Positions 30,944-34,551 of a stretch of 34,551 bases of DNA are shown here, one piece after another. The stretch comes from Rikenellaceae bacterium (lineage in GTDB: Bacteria; Bacteroidota; Bacteroidia; Bacteroidales; UBA932). The DNA is taken from contig CAAGIL010000057.1 in NCBI GenBank assembly GCA_900769905.1, positions 1 to 34,551 of the forward strand, given 5' to 3'. Position numbers and translations under genes: made by a program. How positions within the stretch are numbered: position 1 is the stretch's first letter; each line of letters starts with the position of its first letter. Under the pieces are notes generated by a model. It saw only the letters and a list, made by a program, of their open reading frames with translations, searched no databases and was not told where the DNA came from.

Positions 30944-31662
30944 TGTCAATTAAGAAATATATTCCTGATTTCATTACCTCGATGAATCTCCTTTGCGGAG
31001 TCATCGGGGTAGTGTTTGCGTTCAAGGGCAGGTTAGACCTTGCCTTCTATCTTATGCTTGCGGGTGCTGTGTGCGATTTCTTTGACGGGCTTGCCGCAAG
31101 AATGCTCGGAGCATATTCGGAGCTGGGAAAGGAACTGGATTCGCTGGCAGATCTCGTAAGTTTCGGCGTACTGCCTTCGGTGATGCTGTACTCCCTGATG
31201 AAGACTTTTATGTTCGGAGAAAATTTCTTCTGCTGGATTCCGCTGCTGATTGCGGTGTTCAGCGGACTCAGGCTTGCAAAGTTCAACGTGGATACGCGCC
31301 AGCACACTTCCTTCCTTGGACTGCCTACGCCTGCCTGTGCAATGCTCTGCGCTTCGCTGGCATATTTCGTGTGCAGCGAACCCGGATGCTTCCTTGCCAC
31401 CTGGGTAGCAGGACCGGTATTCATCCCGCTCCTCTCGCTCGTGCTCTGCGCCCTTCTGGTATGCGAGATTCCTATGTTCTCCTTCAAGTTCTCGAAGGAT
31501 GATTCCAGGTCATTGAAGTCCAAGCGCATCTGGTTTGTCGCTCTGATTGCCGTGGTGGCCCTGTGCTGCCTGCTCTGCAAATTGAACTGGTCGCTGACAG
31601 TGCTTCTTGCAATAGTGATTTATATACTGAAGAATATTGTTTACCGCATAGCCAGGATATGA
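30943..31662 (+). CDS. pssA: CDP-diacylglycerol-serine O-phosphatidyltransferase
   Basis: PssA makes phosphatidylserine, the precursor of phosphatidylethanolamine. The 239-residue integral membrane protein has the CDP-alcohol phosphatidyltransferase motif Asp48-Gly-x2-Ala-Arg53-x8-Gly62-x3-Asp66-x3-Asp70 and about six to eight membrane helices. The close context with a start-stop overlap on both sides makes it part of the operon. Other CDP-alcohol transferases share the motif, but the PIDFITSMNLLCGV-like N-terminus fits PssA. Confidence 0.9.
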   Translation: MSIKKYIPDFITSMNLLCGVIGVVFAFKGRLDLAFYLMLAGAVCDFFDGLAARMLGAYSELGKELDSLADLVSFGVLPSVMLYSLMKTFMFGENFFCWIPLLIAVFSGLRLAKFNVDTRQHTSFLGLPTPACAMLCASLAYFVCSEPGCFLATWVAGPVFIPLLSLVLCALLVCEIPMFSFKFSKDDSRSLKSKRIWFVALIAVVALCCLLCKLNWSLTVLLAIVIYILKNIVYRIARI

Positions 31663-32762
31663 GAGAATTCCGCCTTCTGTATGCATTGTTTCTTCTCCTG
31701 CTGCTTGTCCCTGCCTGTGGGGATAAAGGGGGAGTGCCTCGTGAAACCATTCCTCTGGTGAGCCGCATCCTTGAAGACAGGGCCTGCGAGGAAGCAGGTC
31801 TGATTGAGAATGCCGCGAAAATTTCCAGAGATGGCGACATCTACCTTCTCGGCAAGAGTTCTTTCTGCAACAGATTTGCGGAAAGGTTCCTTTATCACGA
31901 CGAAAAGGACAATGTGGATGCATCTGCCATGCCCGACCAGTTGCCGGATTTCGCGGGAGAGACTCTGGTTTGCCTCAATACCGAGAACCCTTTCGGAAAG
32001 TCTAGGCCGTCGGACAACGAGCAGTACAGAAGGGATTTTACCGTGCGCCTGGTGCTCTCGGCCCTGGATACCGTCTCCCATATCAGCCCTTACGACCTGG
32101 ACGGGCTGAAACACAAGAATGCTGCAAAGATTATCATTTTCGGGGATCCGGCAACTGCCGAGTTTGGCCTTTTCGATGCCGATACCCTGCTTCGCAGCAA
32201 GTCCTGCGACATTCCGCTGCTCAGTCCTGTGGATATGATGCTTGAGATGGTGTTCTCTTCCAAGGCAGGCCGGGCTGTGAATGTGGGAATCCTTGCCGAC
32301 CTCAGCCAGTGTGACGCCTCCGTCTATGCCCAGCGTTTCAGGGAGAAGGCTGCCGAGTGCAATGCCGGAGGGTCCAAATGTGTCATCTTCCCTACCGAGA
32401 ACAGGGACTCCCTGCTCCACGGACTGCTCGATTCCTACTCTGCCGGCAATGAAAAGCCGCTGGATGCTGTTCTCGTGGATGATATAGCTCTTGACATACG
32501 CTCGCTGAAATTTGAACTTGCGGATCTTCTTTCAATTCTCAACGAAAGTTCAATGACATACGGAAGGATGATTGCGGACGGCTTCCTCCTTCTGGACAGT
32601 TTCAACACCGTGGCCGACTTCGTTTACGATTATCTCAGAAGCAGGAATCTGTTTACCCACAACATAGCAAAACCTCAGGTCGTAAACTATCTGCCTATAC
32701 CGAAACCCGAGACCGAAGACGGCTCGATAATATTGATACCATCTTCTTATGTTCAAAATTAG
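31659..32762 (+). CDS. Lipoprotein of unknown function
   Basis: I do not recognise this 367-residue protein. It has a lipoprotein signal peptide with LVPAC and Cys20 as the probable lipidated residue, and no other membrane segment. The mature part has alternating alpha/beta character. Blocks such as IIIFGDPATAEFGLFDADTL, VGILADLSQ and LDAVLVDDIALDI look like strands of a Rossmann-type or periplasmic-binding-protein-like fold, though no family motif is clear. It begins in the ATGA overlap with pssA and overlaps the exonuclease gene by 14 bases, so it is firmly part of the operon. A role at the cell envelope is likely from the lipid anchor alone. Confidence 0.8.
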   Translation: MREFRLLYALFLLLLLVPACGDKGGVPRETIPLVSRILEDRACEEAGLIENAAKISRDGDIYLLGKSSFCNRFAERFLYHDEKDNVDASAMPDQLPDFAGETLVCLNTENPFGKSRPSDNEQYRRDFTVRLVLSALDTVSHISPYDLDGLKHKNAAKIIIFGDPATAEFGLFDADTLLRSKSCDIPLLSPVDMMLEMVFSSKAGRAVNVGILADLSQCDASVYAQRFREKAAECNAGGSKCVIFPTENRDSLLHGLLDSYSAGNEKPLDAVLVDDIALDIRSLKFELADLLSILNESSMTYGRMIADGFLLLDSFNTVADFVYDYLRSRNLFTHNIAKPQVVNYLPIPKPETEDGSIILIPSSYVQN

Positions 32763-33408
32763 CATACAAGCCGACGAAATAGAAAAGATGCCTCTGGGAT
32801 CATTCCCGGGAACGATACACGTGATAGACAAGCCGGGCTTGGAATATGCCAGGGCAATCGCATACCTTATGACCCAGAAGGTCATAGGCTTTGATACCGA
32901 GACACGCCCGGTTTTTTCTCCGGGACAGCACCATAACCACGTAGCCCTCCTGCAGCTCTCAGGAGCGGACAGGGCTTTTCTCTTCAGGGTAAACCAGCTG
33001 GGAATGCGCAAGCTGATGTGTTCCGTGCTTTCCAATGAGAAAATAATCAAAGTAGGTGCGGCGGTCCACGACGATGTCCGCGGACTCCAGTTTTACCACC
33101 CGTTTGAGGCAAAGTCTTTTGTGGACTTGCAGAAAATCGGTTGTGAGTGGGGAATACGCGACAAGAGCGTGAAGAAGATGGCGGCGATCATTCTGGGCTG
33201 CAAGATATCCAAGAGCCAGCAGCTTTCCAACTGGGAGGCGGAGGAGTTCAGCCAGGCCCAGAAGATGTATGCCGCAACGGATGCCTGGATATGCAGGGAG
33301 ATGTATCTGAAACTCCTCAAGTCAGAAAAGCATCCGCTCACCCCGGAAGAAATGAACCCGAACCAGCAGAATCAAAATGATCAGAATAATACTCAAAAAA
33401 AACCGTGA
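32749..33408 (+). CDS. 3'-5' exonuclease, RNase D-like DEDDy family
   Basis: The 219-residue DnaQ-fold protein has the four-metal-ligand pattern: Asp49 and Glu51 (FDTET), Asp108 (AAVHDDV), and Tyr174-x3-Asp178 (MYAATDAW). This is the DEDDy class. It is a single exonuclease domain with no HRDC domain, so it is smaller than RNase D itself and more like the Bacteroidota single-domain 3'-5' exonucleases. The C-terminus is polar and Gln/Asn-rich. The substrate (DNA or RNA) cannot be told. It overlaps its neighbours on both sides by 14 and 32 bases. Confidence 0.85.
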   Translation: MFKISIQADEIEKMPLGSFPGTIHVIDKPGLEYARAIAYLMTQKVIGFDTETRPVFSPGQHHNHVALLQLSGADRAFLFRVNQLGMRKLMCSVLSNEKIIKVGAAVHDDVRGLQFYHPFEAKSFVDLQKIGCEWGIRDKSVKKMAAIILGCKISKSQQLSNWEAEEFSQAQKMYAATDAWICREMYLKLLKSEKHPLTPEEMNPNQQNQNDQNNTQKKP

Positions 33409-34551
33409 CGAGAGCCTGAGGCGTTTCCACCCCTGGGTGTTCAGCGGGGCGATTGCCCAGATTCAGGGCAACCCATCCGAAGGCGATCTCGTGGCGGTAT
33501 ACAGTTCGGAAGGGGAGTACCTCGCTGCCGGACATTATCAGATAGGCTCCATAGCAGTCAGGGTGCTCTCTTTTGATGCAGACCCAAGCGACAGGGATTT
33601 CTGGAAAATCTCCCTGAAGAGAGCCATAGATGCACGAAGTGCCGTCGGCCTCAGGCTGGACAGTGACGGAGTTACCAACTGTTTCAGACTTGTCCACGGA
33701 GAAGGAGACGGGCTTCCGGGGCTCATCATAGACTGGTATGACGGCGTATGCGTGCTTCAGGCTCATTCCGTGGGAATGTTCCGCGCCAAATCAAAGATTT
33801 GTGAGGCCTTAAGGGACTTGATAGGCGAGAGACTCAAGGCAGTGTATGACAAGAGTTCGGGCACTGCACCATTCAAGGCGGGACTTGAACTTGTGGACGG
33901 ATATCTGTACAGGCAGGAAGGGTTCGACAGTCCCTGTCTTACGGTCAGCGAGAATTCCAGAAAGTTCATAGTGAACTGGGAAGAGGGCCAAAAGACCGGC
34001 TTTTTCCTCGACCAGAGGGACAACAGGGCCCTTGTCGGGAAGTATGCTGCCGGACGCAGGGTCCTGAACCTCTTCTGCTATACCGGAGGCTTCAGCGTGT
34101 ATGCCCTGAGCGCAGGTGCAGAGCTGGTACATTCTGTGGATTCTTCCTCAAAGGCCATAAAGCTGGCAGGAGAGAACCTCAGGCTCAACTGCCCCGATGC
34201 CTGCAATTATGAAAACTACTGCACGGATGCGATTGACTTCCTCGCGGACTGCAAGGAGGGAGCATACGATCTGATGATAGTGGATCCGCCAGCATTTGCC
34301 AAGCACAGGGGCGCACTTAAAAATGCCCTCCGTGCATACCAGAGGCTCAATGCGGCTGCTATTTCAAAGGTGGCTCCAGGAGGCCTGGTGTTCACTTTCA
34401 GCTGCTCTCAGGTGGTTGACAAGATCAGTTTCGCAAACACCGTATTCTCCGCTGCGGCCCAGACCGGACGCAGGGTGAGAATCCTGGACAGGTTCTGCCA
34501 GGGTGCCGACCATCCGGTAAACATCTATCATCCGGAAGGGGAGTACCTGAA
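33377..34551 (+). CDS. Class I SAM-dependent rRNA methyltransferase, RlmI-like (3'-truncated by window edge)
   Basis: The frame starts at ATG 33377 (MIRIILKKNRDESLRRFHPWVF) and is still open at the window end, giving 391 codons; family length is ~395, so only a few residues are missing. An N-terminal PUA domain (~1-75) is followed by a middle domain and a Rossmann methyltransferase. Visible blocks are KTGFFLDQRDNR, VLNLFCYTGGFSVYALSAGA (SAM-binding) and VDPPAFAKH, with FSCSQ carrying the likely catalytic Cys. The E. coli homologue methylates C1962 of 23S rRNA. The start overlaps the exonuclease gene by 32 bases. Assignment to RlmI rather than a close paralogue is by resemblance only. Confidence 0.85.
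   Translation, partial: MIRIILKKNRDESLRRFHPWVFSGAIAQIQGNPSEGDLVAVYSSEGEYLAAGHYQIGSIAVRVLSFDADPSDRDFWKISLKRAIDARSAVGLRLDSDGVTNCFRLVHGEGDGLPGLIIDWYDGVCVLQAHSVGMFRAKSKICEALRDLIGERLKAVYDKSSGTAPFKAGLELVDGYLYRQEGFDSPCLTVSENSRKFIVNWEEGQKTGFFLDQRDNRALVGKYAAGRRVLNLFCYTGGFSVYALSAGAELVHSVDSSSKAIKLAGENLRLNCPDACNYENYCTDAIDFLADCKEGAYDLMIVDPPAFAKHRGALKNALRAYQRLNAAAISKVAPGGLVFTFSCSQVVDKISFANTVFSAAAQTGRRVRILDRFCQGADHPVNIYHPEGEYL

Noticed and set aside
1..34551. CRISPR array, insertion sequence, prophage or toxin-antitoxin system
   Set aside because: No regularly spaced repeats, transposase, integrase or small paired toxin genes were found on either strand.

Overview
The window looks like chromosomal DNA of an anaerobic, Gram-negative member of the Bacteroidota, most likely order Bacteroidales from a gut-type habitat, with fairly GC-rich coding sequence. 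The evidence is: repeated -7 elements of the form TAnnTTTG, several with a -33 TTTG-like box; few Shine-Dalgarno sequences; pyruvate:ferredoxin oxidoreductase and superoxide reductase (anaerobe genes); lipid A genes; a zinc-free type B L31; a Bacteroidota-style DUF349-yidC pair; and a GH43/CE1 polysaccharide-degrading fragment. I do not name a genus. Almost everything is core metabolism, and I see no phage, insertion sequence, CRISPR array or defence island.

Layout. 1-5700: the tail of a GH43-CBM6 glycosidase converges on a duplicated CE1 esterase, which lies downstream of an M16 zinc protease. 5.7-11.4 kb: nifJ (PFOR) and pdxB (vitamin B6) diverge from a shared promoter region; pdxB runs tail-to-tail into fabD (fatty acid synthesis). 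11.46-17.76 kb: a tight operon, tRNA-Arg(CCG)-pheA-aroC-tyrA-DAHP synthase-glutaminyl cyclase-thrE, ending at a bidirectional hairpin. It carries the entry step, the chorismate step and both branches to phenylpyruvate and 4-hydroxyphenylpyruvate. 17.77-20.8 kb: rpmE and glmM diverge; glmM overlaps a DUF1343/NamZ-like gene; then tRNA-Glu(CTC) and its terminator. 20.8-22.3 kb: superoxide reductase, a 385-bp intergenic stretch with a promoter, two hairpins and a strong terminator (candidate small RNA or attenuated leader), and trmD. 22.3-26.6 kb: a five-repeat DUF349 protein, yidC and yggS in one operon. 26.6-28.5 kb: surE-lpxB on the minus strand. 28.6-29.7 kb: gapA with its own promoter and terminator. 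29.7 kb to the end: a secreted C1B peptidase, pssA, an unrecognised lipoprotein, a DEDDy exonuclease and an RlmI-like methyltransferase running off the window, all overlapping.

Points most worth a second look: the terminated minus-strand transcript candidate at 21331-21466; the tRNA-led aromatic operon, whose chorismate synthase and P-protein architecture look clostridial rather than typical of Bacteroides; the DUF1343 protein without a signal peptide coupled to glmM; the unknown lipoprotein at 31659-32762; and operator-like inverted repeats at the M16 and fabD transcription starts.
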